Source: an uncultured Dehalococcoidia bacterium
GTDB taxonomy: Bacteria; Chloroflexota; Dehalococcoidia; Lucifugimonadales; CATQGZ01
Assembly (NCBI GenBank): GCA_958295685.1
Contig: OY282365.1
Span: 2,232,001 to 2,296,000 of the forward strand
DNA length: 64,000 bases
Reading direction: 5' to 3'
Shown: one piece after another, positions 24,594 through 33,577 of the stretch
Layout: each line of letters starts with the position of its first letter
Numbering within the stretch: the first letter of the stretch is position 1
Position numbers and translations under genes: made by a program
Notes under the pieces: generated by a model
The model's input: only the letters and a program-made list of their open reading frames with translations
Databases searched by the model: none
Told to the model about the DNA's origin: nothing

Positions 24594-27137
24594 CTAGGTG
24601 AGGGAGACGGGGTCGACGTCGACGACCCATCCCTGTGGGATGGGGACGCTGTCCATCAGAGAGCGCGGGTTTGGCCCCCGCAGGACGACGTGCCACCGGA
24701 AGCGGCCCCGAAGGCGGGACGGATAGGCGGGCGTTGGCCCCAGGACGTCGACGTCGGCTGCTCCGCTCTCTCTCAGCCGCTCCCGGAAGGACGCGCCCAG
24801 CCTGCGGGCCTCCCGCTCGCAAACGGCTCGGTTGGTGTGGGAGTAGAGCAGCCGGATGAGCCTGGCGAACGGCGGGCCGATTTGCTCGCGTCGATATGCG
24901 GTCTCCTGTCTGTAGAAGGCGGGGTAGTCCTGTAAGGCGGCTGCTCGGACGGCGTAGTTCTCAGGCTGGTAGGTTTGTACGATGACTCGGCCTTTCTCAG
25001 GACCGCGTCCGGCACGCCCGGCGACCTGGCAGAGGAGCTGGAACGTCCTCTCGCCCGCCCGATAATCGGGGACGTTGAGCCCAACGTCGGCCGAGACCGC
25101 GGCGGCGAGGGTGACCGATGGGAAGTGCAGGCCCTTGGCGATCATCTGGGTCCCGATGAGGACGGGCGCCCGGCCGGACCGGAATCGGTCGAGTATCTCC
25201 TCATAAGCCGTCGGGTGTCTTGCGGAGTCACGGTCCCAGCGGAGCACAGGGATTCCTGGGAACCGCTGCTCGAACGCCTCGACGAGGCTCTGGGTTCCGA
25301 GTCCGTAGTATCGGATTCGATAGCTGAGGCATTTCCGGCACCTGGTCGGGGGCGCCCGCTTGTACCCGCAGTAGTGGCAGAGCAGCCGCTTGTCCTGGCG
25401 GTGGTAGGTGAGCGCGATCTCGCATCGTCTGCACCGCAGGCTCTCGCCGCAGCTCAGGCACTGCACGAACGAGGAGGAGCCGCGTCGGTTGAGGAACAGG
25501 ATCATCTGCCCTTCGTCGTCCAGGCAGCGGGATATGGCGGAGAGCAGAGGACGGCTGAACACGTCCCGGTTGCCCTCTCTGAGCTCTCTGCGCATGTCCA
25601 CGACTTGGACGGCGGCGAGCGGCGCCTCGGTGACGAGGAGGGTTCCTGTGGACGGGCAGGCAGGGGCCGCCGCCGGGGCGGCTTCCACGCTGCGGCCGCC
25701 GGTGGGGACCACGCGCCCCGGGAGGCTGAGCAGGCGGTGCCGGCCGGCCAGGGCGCGGTGGTAGGTCGATACGTCGGGGGACGCGCTTCCCATGAGCACT
25801 ACGGCGCCCGTGAGGTTGGACAACCTCATGGCAACGTCCCGCGCGTGGTATCGAGGATGGGCTTCTTGCTGCTTGTAGGTCCACTCGTGCTCCTCGTCGA
25901 TCACGATGAGGCCGAGGTTTTGCTGGGGCGCGAACACCGCGCTGCGGGAGCCGACGACCACGTCGTAGTCGCCGCGCCGGACCCTCCACCACTGGTCGAA
26001 GTGGGGCCCGCGCGTCAGGCCGCTGTGCAGCACGGCCACTCGACCCGGGAACCTGGACGCGAAGCGCTCAACGGTCTGGTGAGTGAGCGCGATCTCCGGC
26101 ACCAGGACTATGGCCTTCCTGCCCATGTCCCGACAGTGCGCGACGGCGTCGAGGTAGACCTCGGTCTTGCCACTGCCGGTTACGCCCTGAAGCAGGAACG
26201 TCCTGTGCGCCGCGCCCGGATCGTCCAGGGCGGCGCATACCTGAGCTACGGCGGCCTCCTGGAAGGCGGTCAGGGGCACGGGAGAGGATGGTGGGAACTC
26301 CTTCCCAGCCAGGGGGTCTCTGTCGACCGGGACGCTGTGTTTCTGTATCCAGCCCTTCTCGATCAGCTTTTTCACTGCGCTTGGGCCGTACTGCTTTCGA
26401 GCGTCCTTGAGCAGCAGAGGCTCGCCGCTTCCGGCCAGCTTCAGGATGAGGCCGGCCTGTTTCGGCGCGCGGTTCTTCGGGTCGGAAGCCCACTCCAGGG
26501 CGGCCTCGAGGCCGGATTGGGAGAGCCTAGCGTAGTCGGCGTACTGGGCGCGCGCTCCGGGGGAGCTCCAGCGAGTCGACCGTTCGAGTATGCCTCTGTC
26601 CACCAACCGGGAGGCCGATGACCGGGCTTCCTCGCCCATCGACCGCACGAGACGATCGAGGTCGGCTCCGCCGTTCCTCCTGACGTAACCGACGATCCTC
26701 TCCTGGAGCGGTGTGAGCCGTGGCCGCTCTTCGTCGACTCCCGACGGGATGGAGAGGGTTGTCTTCGAGCGCACACGCTGCCCCGGGGGCAGCATCAGCG
26801 CGGCGGCTTCGAACAGCGTGCTGGCGTAGTGTTCGCTAATCCAGCGGGTGAGCGCCAGCCGGATATCGGTCAGGAGCGGGCCTTCTCCCTCGGATCTGAG
26901 GATGGGGCGCGTCTCTGGGACTTGTGGCCGCTCGGCCAGCGACATCACCAGTCCGCTCAGGGTGCGCGGGCCGAAGGGGACGCGCACCAGACACCCCGGC
27001 TCGACACGGATGCCGTCCGGGATCGAGTAGCTGAACGTCCGGCCAGGCGAGGCTGGCGAGTCGACGGCGACCTCGGCAAAGCCTGGGAGAGCCTGGCTGC
27101 TCGACGGGGGGCCGCTGGGAGTGGTCGGCGCTGTCAT
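24594..27137 (-). CDS. priA: Primosomal protein N' (replication restart helicase)
   Basis: An 847-residue PriA superfamily 2 DNA helicase that recognises stalled forks and reloads the replisome. N-terminal 3'-DNA-binding domain VAVDSPASPGRTFSYSIPDG; Walker A LLQGVTGSGKTEVYLDAV near residue 320; DEEH box LIVIDEEHEWTYKQQE near 415; paired zinc motifs CLSCGESLRCRRCE and CHYCGYKRAPPTRCRKC near 565-610; helicase C motifs GTQMIAKGLHFPSVTL and VAGRAGRGPEKG near 690-745. It is slightly longer than average. The ATG at 27137 is used. It is upstream of, and divergent in function from, rplS on the same strand. Confidence 0.95.
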   Translation of the reverse strand: MTAPTTPSGPPSSSQALPGFAEVAVDSPASPGRTFSYSIPDGIRVEPGCLVRVPFGPRTLSGLVMSLAERPQVPETRPILRSEGEGPLLTDIRLALTRWISEHYASTLFEAAALMLPPGQRVRSKTTLSIPSGVDEERPRLTPLQERIVGYVRRNGGADLDRLVRSMGEEARSSASRLVDRGILERSTRWSSPGARAQYADYARLSQSGLEAALEWASDPKNRAPKQAGLILKLAGSGEPLLLKDARKQYGPSAVKKLIEKGWIQKHSVPVDRDPLAGKEFPPSSPVPLTAFQEAAVAQVCAALDDPGAAHRTFLLQGVTGSGKTEVYLDAVAHCRDMGRKAIVLVPEIALTHQTVERFASRFPGRVAVLHSGLTRGPHFDQWWRVRRGDYDVVVGSRSAVFAPQQNLGLIVIDEEHEWTYKQQEAHPRYHARDVAMRLSNLTGAVVLMGSASPDVSTYHRALAGRHRLLSLPGRVVPTGGRSVEAAPAAAPACPSTGTLLVTEAPLAAVQVVDMRRELREGNRDVFSRPLLSAISRCLDDEGQMILFLNRRGSSSFVQCLSCGESLRCRRCEIALTYHRQDKRLLCHYCGYKRAPPTRCRKCLSYRIRYYGLGTQSLVEAFEQRFPGIPVLRWDRDSARHPTAYEEILDRFRSGRAPVLIGTQMIAKGLHFPSVTLAAAVSADVGLNVPDYRAGERTFQLLCQVAGRAGRGPEKGRVIVQTYQPENYAVRAAALQDYPAFYRQETAYRREQIGPPFARLIRLLYSHTNRAVCEREARRLGASFRERLRESGAADVDVLGPTPAYPSRLRGRFRWHVVLRGPNPRSLMDSVPIPQGWVVDVDPVSLT

Positions 27138-27259
27138 CCTGCACCGTCGATCGTGGTATGGGCCCCGGTGCTGGGAGCCGGCGGGTCGGCCTGTCCCTCG
27201 GACGGTCTCAGACGAACCTGCGCTGTCTTACGTATCCGACCTGCGGCCGGTACGGCGGA

Positions 27260-27604
27260 CTAGCGGCGCCGCGCTTCTTTGATGCGGGCGGCCCGTCCGG
27301 AGCGTCCTCTGAGGTAGTAGAGCCTGGCCCTTCTGACCCTGCCCCGGCGCACGACGGCGACGGCCTCGACCGTGGGTGAGTAGAGGAGGAAGGTTCGCTC
27401 GACTCCGACTTCGTGTGAGATGCGGCGAACGGTGAACGAGGCGCCCGGTCCGCTGCCCCGCTTGCGGATGACCACGCCCTCAAAGACCTGGGTGCGCTGC
27501 CTGTCGCCCTCGGTCACCCTGATGCTGACCCTGACGGTGTCGCCCGGGCGGAAGTCCTGGACCTTGGGGTTAGGCTCTATCCGTACCAGATGATGGGCAT
27601 CCAT
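27260..27604 (-). CDS. rplS: 50S ribosomal protein L19
   Basis: A 114-residue L19 at the 30S-50S interface. IEPNPKVQDFRPGDTVRVSI, RTQVFEGVVIRKRGSG, SFTVRRISHEVGVERTFLLY and the C-terminal RVRRARLYYLRGRSGRAARI are diagnostic. The start is the ATG at 27604 (MDAHHLVRIE); the frame runs further upstream but without L19 sequence and with frequent Gly/Pro. Length is normal. trmD and rimM, usual neighbours, are not present here. Confidence 0.96.
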   Translation of the reverse strand: MDAHHLVRIEPNPKVQDFRPGDTVRVSIRVTEGDRQRTQVFEGVVIRKRGSGPGASFTVRRISHEVGVERTFLLYSPTVEAVAVVRRGRVRRARLYYLRGRSGRAARIKEARRR

Positions 27605-27710
27605 AGTTGAGGCACCGGTCTTGGGATTGCGAGATTCGCAGAGACATTCTAGGGGGTGACGGGGTCTCAGCGCAAGGGTCCGAACGGCGCCGGGGCCCGC
27701 GTCCACGCCA

Positions 27711-28253
27711 TTATATGCCGCTCCGGTGAACCCCTGCAACGGTCTCGACCGCTCTCAGGGCTAGGAGGCGGACGTCGTTGGGCGGCGGCGCTGATGGGCG
27801 GCCGTCCTGGGCGAGGCCGGTCCGGGCTTCCAGGTCGTCCCTGCCCACCCAGCGCCACCCTTCGTTCGGGGCGGCTGGCCGACCTGCCGCGCGGCAGAAG
27901 TAGATCATGTCTATGTGCTGGTGAAAGCCGTCTACGGGATCGTGGATGTCCTCCACCATTATCGCGTAGGGCGGCTGAACCTCGACTGGGTAGTCGAGGC
28001 CGAGCGGCGGCCTCGCGGGGACCACCTCGACGTGGATGCCCGTCTCCTCAAGCGCCTCGCGCCGGACGGCCTGGACGGGGTCCTCGTTCTCTTCCACGTG
28101 TCCGCCGGGCGGCAGCCACGCGCCGATCTTGCGGTGCCAGTGCAGCAGGACTGAGTCGCGGTGAACGACGTACCCGGTCGCGGTGAAGTGTCTGGTCAGT
28201 GGGTCATCCGGCGCTGGTCTCCGAACGCTCACCGACCTCCGGTCTCCCGTCAT
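27711..28253 (-). CDS. Nudix hydrolase
   Basis: A 180-residue Nudix pyrophosphohydrolase. The Nudix box GGHVEENEDPVQAVRREALE, continuing EETGI, fits GX5EX7REUXEEXGU, near residue 50. The preceding TATGYVVHRDSVLLHWHRK and following VEVVPARPPLGLDYPVEV are normal for the fold. The substrate is unpredictable from this. The listed ATG lies 50 bases inside the preceding DUF4349 gene; a GTG at 28232 shortens the overlap and is a reasonable alternative. Confidence 0.88.
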   Translation of the reverse strand: MTGDRRSVSVRRPAPDDPLTRHFTATGYVVHRDSVLLHWHRKIGAWLPPGGHVEENEDPVQAVRREALEETGIHVEVVPARPPLGLDYPVEVQPPYAIMVEDIHDPVDGFHQHIDMIYFCRAAGRPAAPNEGWRWVGRDDLEARTGLAQDGRPSAPPPNDVRLLALRAVETVAGVHRSGI

Positions 28254-29820
28254 CGGACCTCCTGGGCCGCCTGCGGCGCCAGAACAGCAGGGCCCCTCCG
28301 GCGATCAGCCACACAGGGCTGAATATGAGGGCGAATATGAGGGCCGTGGCCACCACCACGCCGACGCCCGAGAGGGCGCGCGTCGCCATTTTCCACGTGT
28401 CCGACGCGCTCCAGCCCGCCAGCGTCCATCCCTCGGACTCGGCTACGAACACCGACAGGGAGCCGGTGCCTTCCACCAGGCCGGCGGCGCTCTGCCCTGC
28501 GACGGTGAGTGTTGCAACGTACGAGTTGGGGCGGTGGTCGGTATAGGCGTGCGTGGCGGCCGCTCTGGTCACACCCTCTTCCAGCAGTCCCATGGAAGGG
28601 GGGGAGCCGTCGCCGAAGTCCCATCTGTAGGTCAGGTCGGTCAGGCCCTCCGGGCGCGTGAACGACCCCACGAGTTCTACGTTCTGGCCTTCTTCGACGG
28701 CGCGGTGGTCGCCGGCGAACACCTCTATGCTGGGTATCCTGGTCACGGTCACGATGACAGTGTCGCTGCCCTCGGCGACTCCACTATCTCCGGACCCCGT
28801 TATCGTGACCTCGGCGATGAACGGCGAATCGCGGTCGTCCTCATACATCCGCGTCACCGTGGCGGTAACTCTGGCGCCCTCGTCGAGGGTGGGCGCCGTG
28901 CGCGTCTCGGTTTTCTGGGCGCCGTCCCCGAAGTCCCAGGTGAAGGTGAACTCGTCTATGCCATCCGGCGGTCGGAAGGTGGCCCGGAACCGGGCCACCT
29001 TGCCCAGGCTCACGGTGCGATCGGGCCCGGCGTCGACGCTCATACCGGCGGGCGCGAGGCCGAGGCGCACGTTGATCAGGGAGAACGCGGATGTTTGTTC
29101 GAGGAACTTGATCCGGCCCTGGAACGCCTCGACGTCTCCCTGGACCCTCGTCAGCTCATTCTGTACCCTGAGGGCGTCCTCGACGCGCTCGGCCCTCTCC
29201 ATCAGCCTGACGAGCGCGTTCTGCGCGGCCTGCAGATTGGCGAGCCTGGCGCGGGCGTCGACGTACTGGTCGGTCACGTCCTGGCTGGTCGTGACCTCCG
29301 ACCTGACCTCGACGGCAAGGCCGCGCAGGTCTTCGAGCACCTCGGCGAGGGAGTCCGCCGGAACCCGGACGGACACGGAGCCGGAGTGTGTGGCTTTGCG
29401 GTCTGACGACACGACCCAGCCGCCCGTCCTCTCGGCGAGCCGGACCACGTCGTCCACGGCCTGTGGAATGTCGTTGACTATCAGCGACACCTCCGCCGTG
29501 CGTACGATGATCCGCTGCTGGGCAACCGGCGAGGCCTGATCGTCCGTAAAAGGAAGGGATGACGCCGCTTCGACCTCGGCCGCGACCTCGACCTGCACTT
29601 CTCTTTCGACCACCACTTCCATGGCGGCAGGCTGATCGCTCATTTCCATGGCCTGGACCTCGACCTGCGCCTCTCTCGCCACTTCCTCGTCGGCGGCCTC
29701 ATACTGCTGTTCAAGAGACTGGTCTGAGTCTGAGCCGCCGCCGCACGCGGCGGACACGAGCGCCGTCAGGAGGAGTACGGCCGCCAGCGCCGCAGCGCCT
29801 TGTCCATATGACTTCCACAT
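28204..29820 (-). CDS. DUF4349 lipoprotein with two PKD repeats and C-terminal membrane anchor
   Basis: A 538-residue envelope protein. Lipoprotein signal LLLTALVSAACGGG (lipid Cys about 26); acidic linker; DUF4349 domain (residues about 100-275; RIIVRTAEVSLIVNDIPQAV, RTGGWVVSSDRKATHSGSVS, VPADSLAEVLEDL) with an internal coiled coil (NLQAAQNALVRLMERAERVE); PKD 1 (about 280-380; TFTWDFGDG); PKD 2 (about 385-470; LTYRWDFGDGSPP); membrane span near 495-520; Arg-rich tail. DUF4349 proteins are often lipoproteins of unknown role; adding PKD folds suggests adhesion or cell-surface sensing. It is upstream of the Nudix gene on the same strand. Confidence 0.83.
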   Translation of the reverse strand: MWKSYGQGAAALAAVLLLTALVSAACGGGSDSDQSLEQQYEAADEEVAREAQVEVQAMEMSDQPAAMEVVVEREVQVEVAAEVEAASSLPFTDDQASPVAQQRIIVRTAEVSLIVNDIPQAVDDVVRLAERTGGWVVSSDRKATHSGSVSVRVPADSLAEVLEDLRGLAVEVRSEVTTSQDVTDQYVDARARLANLQAAQNALVRLMERAERVEDALRVQNELTRVQGDVEAFQGRIKFLEQTSAFSLINVRLGLAPAGMSVDAGPDRTVSLGKVARFRATFRPPDGIDEFTFTWDFGDGAQKTETRTAPTLDEGARVTATVTRMYEDDRDSPFIAEVTITGSGDSGVAEGSDTVIVTVTRIPSIEVFAGDHRAVEEGQNVELVGSFTRPEGLTDLTYRWDFGDGSPPSMGLLEEGVTRAAATHAYTDHRPNSYVATLTVAGQSAAGLVEGTGSLSVFVAESEGWTLAGWSASDTWKMATRALSGVGVVVATALIFALIFSPVWLIAGGALLFWRRRRPRRSDDGRPEVGERSETSAG

Positions 29821-29890
29821 GATGGGTCACCCTCCGCGCTGGTCATCGAGTGTCCGTTCAAGGCGACCGGGTCTCCGTTTGGTGAAGGAG

Positions 29891-29963
29891 TGGCCCCAAC
29901 GGAATTCGAATCCGTGTTTGCGGCTTGAAAGGCCGCCGTCCTAGTCCTCTAGACGATGGGGCC
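29891..29963 (-). tRNA. tRNA-Glu (anticodon TTC)
   Basis: Minus-strand cloverleaf: acceptor GGCCCCA with TGGGGCC, anticodon stem GCGGC/GCCGC with loop CTTTCAA giving anticodon TTC, T-arm with GATTCGAAT, discriminator A. CCA is not encoded. Confidence 0.94.
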
Positions 29964-30044
29964 GCTGGCGAGCCGCCTGCGCCACTCCATTCTAGCCGCG
30001 AGTCCGGTGAGAATCAAACGAGAGCCCTCGTGACGAGCCTGTCC

Positions 30045-30180
30045 CAGATTGGTAGGCATTATGAAGAAGGTGTCCCGACTCGGTCACCATCGTCTTGGTA
30101 CACGACTCCACCGATCGCAGACTCTTCGGCCTGGCTCGCGTCAGCCTGTCGTCCAGAGTCGGCAGAGGCTCCAGGAAAAA
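30045..30180 (-). pseudogene. VapC (PIN-domain) toxin C-terminal remnant
   Basis: The minus-strand frame reads LPTLDDRLTRARPKSLRSVE then TMVTESGHLLHN. TLDDRL corresponds to the last acidic motif and helix of PIN-domain VapC toxins (LTxDxxL). No N-terminal half is present; the frame runs into type A repeat sequence. A second copy lies at 50395-50580 in the same arrangement relative to a type A core, so the pair were copied together. Confidence 0.55.
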
Positions 30181-30189
30181 TTTTTGTGT

Positions 30190-30433
30190 AACGCTCGGGG
30201 GGGCATTTCGCGGGCATTTCGTAGCTGGGAGGGCCTCAGACGGCTTGGAATTACCTGACACTATGTGACACTTATCTGACACTAATGTGACACTTATCTG
30301 ACACTAATGTGACACTTTCTGACACTTATGTGACACTTATGTGACAGGCGCTTCAGGAGTCCTGCGGGCTGGTTTGTGGAGAGAGGCGGCTGTGTCATGG
30401 GCATACTCTAGCACAGCGGTTCGGGGTTGTCAA
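30190..30433 (-). repeat. Dispersed promoter-array element, type A, copy A2
   Basis: Minus-strand order: TTGACA (plus 30428-30433), 17 bases, TAGAGT (plus 30405-30410); a leader almost identical to A1; an expanded array of about nine 10-11-base units alternating TGTCACATAAG and TGTCAGATAAG (plus 30254-30347); then the core CCTCCCAGCTACGAAATG. The inverted heptamer arm of A1 is lost or degraded. With the VapC remnant it fills the 514-base gap between tRNA-Glu and argC. Confidence 0.8.
30405..30433 (-). promoter_or_regulatory. Sigma-70-like promoter of element A2
   Basis: TTGACA-N17-TAGAGT on the minus strand, the same hexamers and spacing as A1. Confidence 0.6.
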
Positions 30434-30477
30434 GGGTTGTCTGAATCAGGGACAGACTCCCCCGTGACCGCTCCCTT

Positions 30478-31506
30478 CTACGGGTAGAGCGGCAGCCGGT
30501 CGAGGCCGTCCTGCTCCCTGAGGCCGAGCATGAGGTTCATGTTCTGGACGGCCTGTCCGGCAGCCCCCTTGACCAGGTTGTCGATGCAGCCCACGACGAC
30601 GAGCCTGCCCGCGCGTTCGTCCACCGTCGGATGCACCAGGCAGGTGTTGGAGCCTGCGGTCTGCTTGGTCTGTGGCGGGTCGTCGGTGACTCGCACGAAG
30701 GGTTCGTGGGCGTAGAAGTCCCTGTAGGCGTCCCGGACGGTCTCTTCGTCGACCCCCTCGTCCCTGAGAGGGGCGTAGCAGGTCGCCATTATGCCCCTGG
30801 TCATCGGGACGCGGTGCGGTACGAAGGTGACCCGCGCCGTGTCGGCGTCCCGGAGTCCGGCCAACTCCTGGGCGATCTCCGGCCGGTGGCCGTGTCCGCC
30901 CAGTCCGTATGCGACGACGTTCTCGTTGGCCTCGGCGAAGTGGTCCTTGACGTCGGTGTTCAGGCCGCCTCTGCCGGCGCCCGATATGCCGGACTTGGCG
31001 TCCACTACGACATCGTCACGGACCAGTCCTCCATGCACGGCCGGGGCCATGGCCAGGAGCGCGGCCACCGGGAAGCAGCCCGGATTGGCGACCAGGTCCG
31101 TCTGCCGGATCGGCTGCCGGTGTATCTCCGACAGGCCGTACACGGCCTTCTCCAGGAGGTGCGGCGCCGGGTGGGCCGTGCCGTATGAGCGGGCGAACTC
31201 CGCCGGGTCGCGCAGCCTGAAATCGGCCGCTATGTCCACGGCCTTGACGCCCTCGTCCACGAACGGGGCGAGCGCCGCCGCGCTGGCGCCGCTGGGGAGC
31301 GCGGAGAAGACGACGTCCACCGAGTCGTCGACGGTTCTGGTGATCGGAAGGTCGAGCCGCCACAGGTGGGGCAGTACCTCCGGCAGCCTCTTCCCGGCGG
31401 CACTGCGGCCGGTTACCGAGGCCACCTCCACGTCGGGATGACCATGGAGGATTCGCGCGAGCTCCGAGCCCGCGTATCCGGTGACGTTGATTATGGCCGC
31501 CTTCAC
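30478..31506 (-). CDS. argC: N-acetyl-gamma-glutamyl-phosphate reductase
   Basis: A 342-residue ArgC, the NADPH-dependent third step of arginine synthesis. N-terminal Rossmann motif IINVTGYAGSELARIL, catalytic Cys in VANPGCFPVAALLAM near residue 145, SGISGAGRG near 172 and FVPHRVPMTRGIMATCYAPL near 237 are all family hallmarks. Start GTG at 31506 with GGGAGG upstream. Length is normal. It stands alone; argJBD are not nearby. Confidence 0.95.
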   Translation of the reverse strand: MKAAIINVTGYAGSELARILHGHPDVEVASVTGRSAAGKRLPEVLPHLWRLDLPITRTVDDSVDVVFSALPSGASAAALAPFVDEGVKAVDIAADFRLRDPAEFARSYGTAHPAPHLLEKAVYGLSEIHRQPIRQTDLVANPGCFPVAALLAMAPAVHGGLVRDDVVVDAKSGISGAGRGGLNTDVKDHFAEANENVVAYGLGGHGHRPEIAQELAGLRDADTARVTFVPHRVPMTRGIMATCYAPLRDEGVDEETVRDAYRDFYAHEPFVRVTDDPPQTKQTAGSNTCLVHPTVDERAGRLVVVGCIDNLVKGAAGQAVQNMNLMLGLREQDGLDRLPLYP

Positions 31507-31614
31507 CTATGGCCTCCCGTAACGGCGCGGTCGGGCCAAGTATAGTCGGCGCGCGATGCCCGAACAAGGAGCCGTGTCCAGCCCAAATAGTAACTGTTCA
31601 GAGTTGATGAGGTC

Positions 31615-32079
31615 TTATCGGACGGTTATGGTTCCGACCATCCCCTGAATCTCGTGCGGGACGCATATCAGCTCGTAGGTTCCCGCGGCATCGAAGGTGA
31701 ACGTGAAGGTCTCGGTGCTCTCCGCGTCGACCTCCACGTTTATGTCGAGGTCGTCGACGGTGAAGGTGTGGAACTCGGTCTCCGTGTCGAACGTGAAGGT
31801 GATCTTCTGGCCGACCTCGAAGGTGAACTCGGAGTCCACGAACAGATACTCGCCGCTGCCGCCGACGTCCAGCATGGCGACACCCACAGGCTCTCCGCCC
31901 CCGTCCCCGCTGTCGGACTCCGGCGTGGGAGACGGAACCGGGGTCGGGGGTCTCTCCGGTATGGGTGGAGAGGGAGGCTGCGACATGGCCTCCACTTCTT
32001 CACTGCCTCCGCAGGACGCAGTCAGCAGGGTGACAATCGCCAGCAGGGTTATCAGGGGGAAGAGCGCTCGTCCTGGCAC
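31615..32079 (-). CDS. Cupredoxin-domain lipoprotein
   Basis: A secreted small blue-copper-type protein. The open frame reaches 32190, but the GTG at 32079 gives a proper lipoprotein signal (LFPLITLLAIVTLLTASCGG, lipid Cys about 23) and 154 residues. A Pro-rich linker (PPTPVPSPTPE) precedes a cupredoxin fold with likely copper ligands His in TEFHTFTVDDL and Cys-His-Met in LICVPHEIQGMVGTITV. This resembles plastocyanin-like or cytochrome-oxidase-II-like electron carriers. There is no partner oxidase in the window. Confidence 0.8.
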   Translation of the reverse strand: MPGRALFPLITLLAIVTLLTASCGGSEEVEAMSQPPSPPIPERPPTPVPSPTPESDSGDGGGEPVGVAMLDVGGSGEYLFVDSEFTFEVGQKITFTFDTETEFHTFTVDDLDINVEVDAESTETFTFTFDAAGTYELICVPHEIQGMVGTITVR

Positions 32080-32292
32080 TTCCTCTCGGAGACCTCCATC
32101 GCCAGGCCCGTATTTGGCGCGGACGCGCAAGGGCTTGGTGAAGATTTTCACTATGCTAATCCTACAGCCAGCCGTCCTCATCGTCAACATGGCCGAGACG
32201 ATCGGAACTGTCCCAGATTATGAGACGGACTCCCGGAGGCGCGATGGTGTACCATGCCGCCCGAGGACACACAAGCGCCGGAGGTTCAGGTT

Positions 32293-32976
32293 ATGAAGCT
32301 GGTTATCGCGGGATGCGAGTACTCGGGAAAGACGACCCTGACGGCGGAGATACGCCGGTGGATAACCGACACGATGGGCGGACAGCCCGGAGCGCACGAC
32401 CACTTCACAATCCCCGATCTGGCCCACAGGGAGCTGAGCGCCGAGGAGGCGCAGCAGATGTTGGCCCTGAGCCCGGCCCTGAAGGAGGAGTTCATGCGGT
32501 ACATGATCGCCTACCACCTGTCGCCCAGCTTCCTGACCGCCCCCGACCATATCATGGTGGGGTTCCACATAGAGGAGGCCGTGTACGCCCCCATGTACTG
32601 GGAATACGGGCGCAGAGGAGAGTACGCGGACCGGCGCGTACTGGCCAGATCGGTCGAGAAGGAGCTGCTCCATGCGGCCCCCGACACGGTACTCGTCATG
32701 CTGAGCGCCTCGCCCGAGGTGATCAGGCGCCGCATGAGGACGGCCCCGCACCCGCATCAGATCATGCCGTTCGAGGACGTGGAGCGCGCCCTCGAACTCT
32801 TCGAGGAGCAGTACTCGGATACCCTGATGACCAACAAGCTGGCGCTCGATACGTCGACGGCCACGGTGGACGAGACCATGGATGAGTTCACGCAGGGTGT
32901 GCTTCCGCTCCTCACCGACTCCGACCGGCTCAGGATGCTGACCGTGGGAGCGCGCCCGGACACGACGCCTGACTAG
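32293..32976 (+). CDS. P-loop ATPase, nucleoside/nucleotide kinase-like
   Basis: A 227-residue soluble protein with an N-terminal Walker A, LVIAGCEYSGKTTLTAEI, and a lid-like Arg-rich segment SASPEVIRRRMRTAPHPHQI, both as in thymidylate or deoxynucleoside kinases. FHIEEAVYAPMYWEYGRRGE could be the acceptor-binding part. No specific family is recognised. The ATG at 32293 puts the P-loop near residue 10; an alternative ATG lies at 32254. It stands divergent to the cupredoxin gene. Confidence 0.6.
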   Translation: MKLVIAGCEYSGKTTLTAEIRRWITDTMGGQPGAHDHFTIPDLAHRELSAEEAQQMLALSPALKEEFMRYMIAYHLSPSFLTAPDHIMVGFHIEEAVYAPMYWEYGRRGEYADRRVLARSVEKELLHAAPDTVLVMLSASPEVIRRRMRTAPHPHQIMPFEDVERALELFEEQYSDTLMTNKLALDTSTATVDETMDEFTQGVLPLLTDSDRLRMLTVGARPDTTPD

Positions 32977-33033
32977 GCTGCCAGCGTCCGCGCGAACCCG
33001 CTCGGGCAGATCGCTCCACGCGCTCCGCCGGCC

Positions 33034-33468
33034 TCAAGGCCCCGGAGCGTCGCCTAGCTCTTCGTCGAGCAGATTTCTCATCTCCTCGCGGGCCCTCCGA
33101 ATGACATCGGACTGCTCGGCGATCCTGTCGTACAGGTCGGCCCTTGCCCTGACTCCCTCGGCGATCAGGAAGGCGGCGGCCTCGGACCTGCTCTTGGTCA
33201 GCCCGCACTCCACGAGGTCGTCAAGCTTCTGCAGGCTCTCCTTGCTCAGCCTGGCCATCACCACGGAGTCCCGCGCCGTCCGGACGCCCTTCAGGGTCTC
33301 TCTTATAGACTCGCCCACGCTTGAGGCGACGTCCTTGCCGGTCTCCAGACCCATTCGGACGACTCGATCGACGCCGTCCAGGTCCTCGCGGACACCGCCC
33401 ACGAAGCCCGTCTTGTCTTTCTGCCGAGCGTTCTCGGATTCGCGCTTGCCGCCCTCGCCACTGTTCAT
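33034..33468 (-). CDS. Ribbon-helix-helix domain protein
   Basis: A 144-residue protein. The first 60 residues are charged and low-complexity. Residues about 67-110 (SVVMARLSKESLQKLDDLVE, then GLTKSRSEAAAFLIAEGV) match the ribbon-helix-helix DNA-binding fold of CopG/MetJ-like regulators. A C-terminal helix (DLYDRIAEQSDVIRRAREEM) probably dimerises. An AAAGGAGG site precedes the ATG, behind a consensus promoter whose -10 overlaps a short palindrome, consistent with self-regulation. The target is unknown. Confidence 0.7.
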   Translation of the reverse strand: MNSGEGGKRESENARQKDKTGFVGGVREDLDGVDRVVRMGLETGKDVASSVGESIRETLKGVRTARDSVVMARLSKESLQKLDDLVECGLTKSRSEAAAFLIAEGVRARADLYDRIAEQSDVIRRAREEMRNLLDEELGDAPGP

Positions 33469-33499
33469 TTCACGCCTCCTTTCGAGCAGTTACCATTAC

Positions 33500-33536
33500 G
33501 TGTAAGTATGATACACAGCAACGTCAATCTTGTCAA
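33500..33536 (-). promoter_or_regulatory. Sigma-70 promoter with embedded palindrome upstream of the RHH gene
   Basis: Minus-strand TTGACA (plus 33531-33536), 17 bases, TATCAT (plus 33508-33513). An inverted repeat GTGTA-N7-TACAC (33500-33516) covers the -10 and could be the RHH operator. The start codon lies about 40 bases downstream. Confidence 0.65.
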
Positions 33537-33577
33537 TAGGCGATTCGTGAGAGTGGCGTAACGAGCCGGCATCGTCG
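33534..33577 (+). repeat. 44-bp direct repeat, left copy
   Basis: Begins CAATAGGCGATTCGTGAGAG and ends ATCGTCG. It matches 34766-34809 at 42 of 44 positions in the same orientation. The two copies bound the desuccinylase-like gene. Confidence 0.8.

Noticed and set aside
1648..30347. CRISPR array
   Set aside because: The 10-11-base tandem units have no unique spacers of CRISPR length and no cas genes are present.
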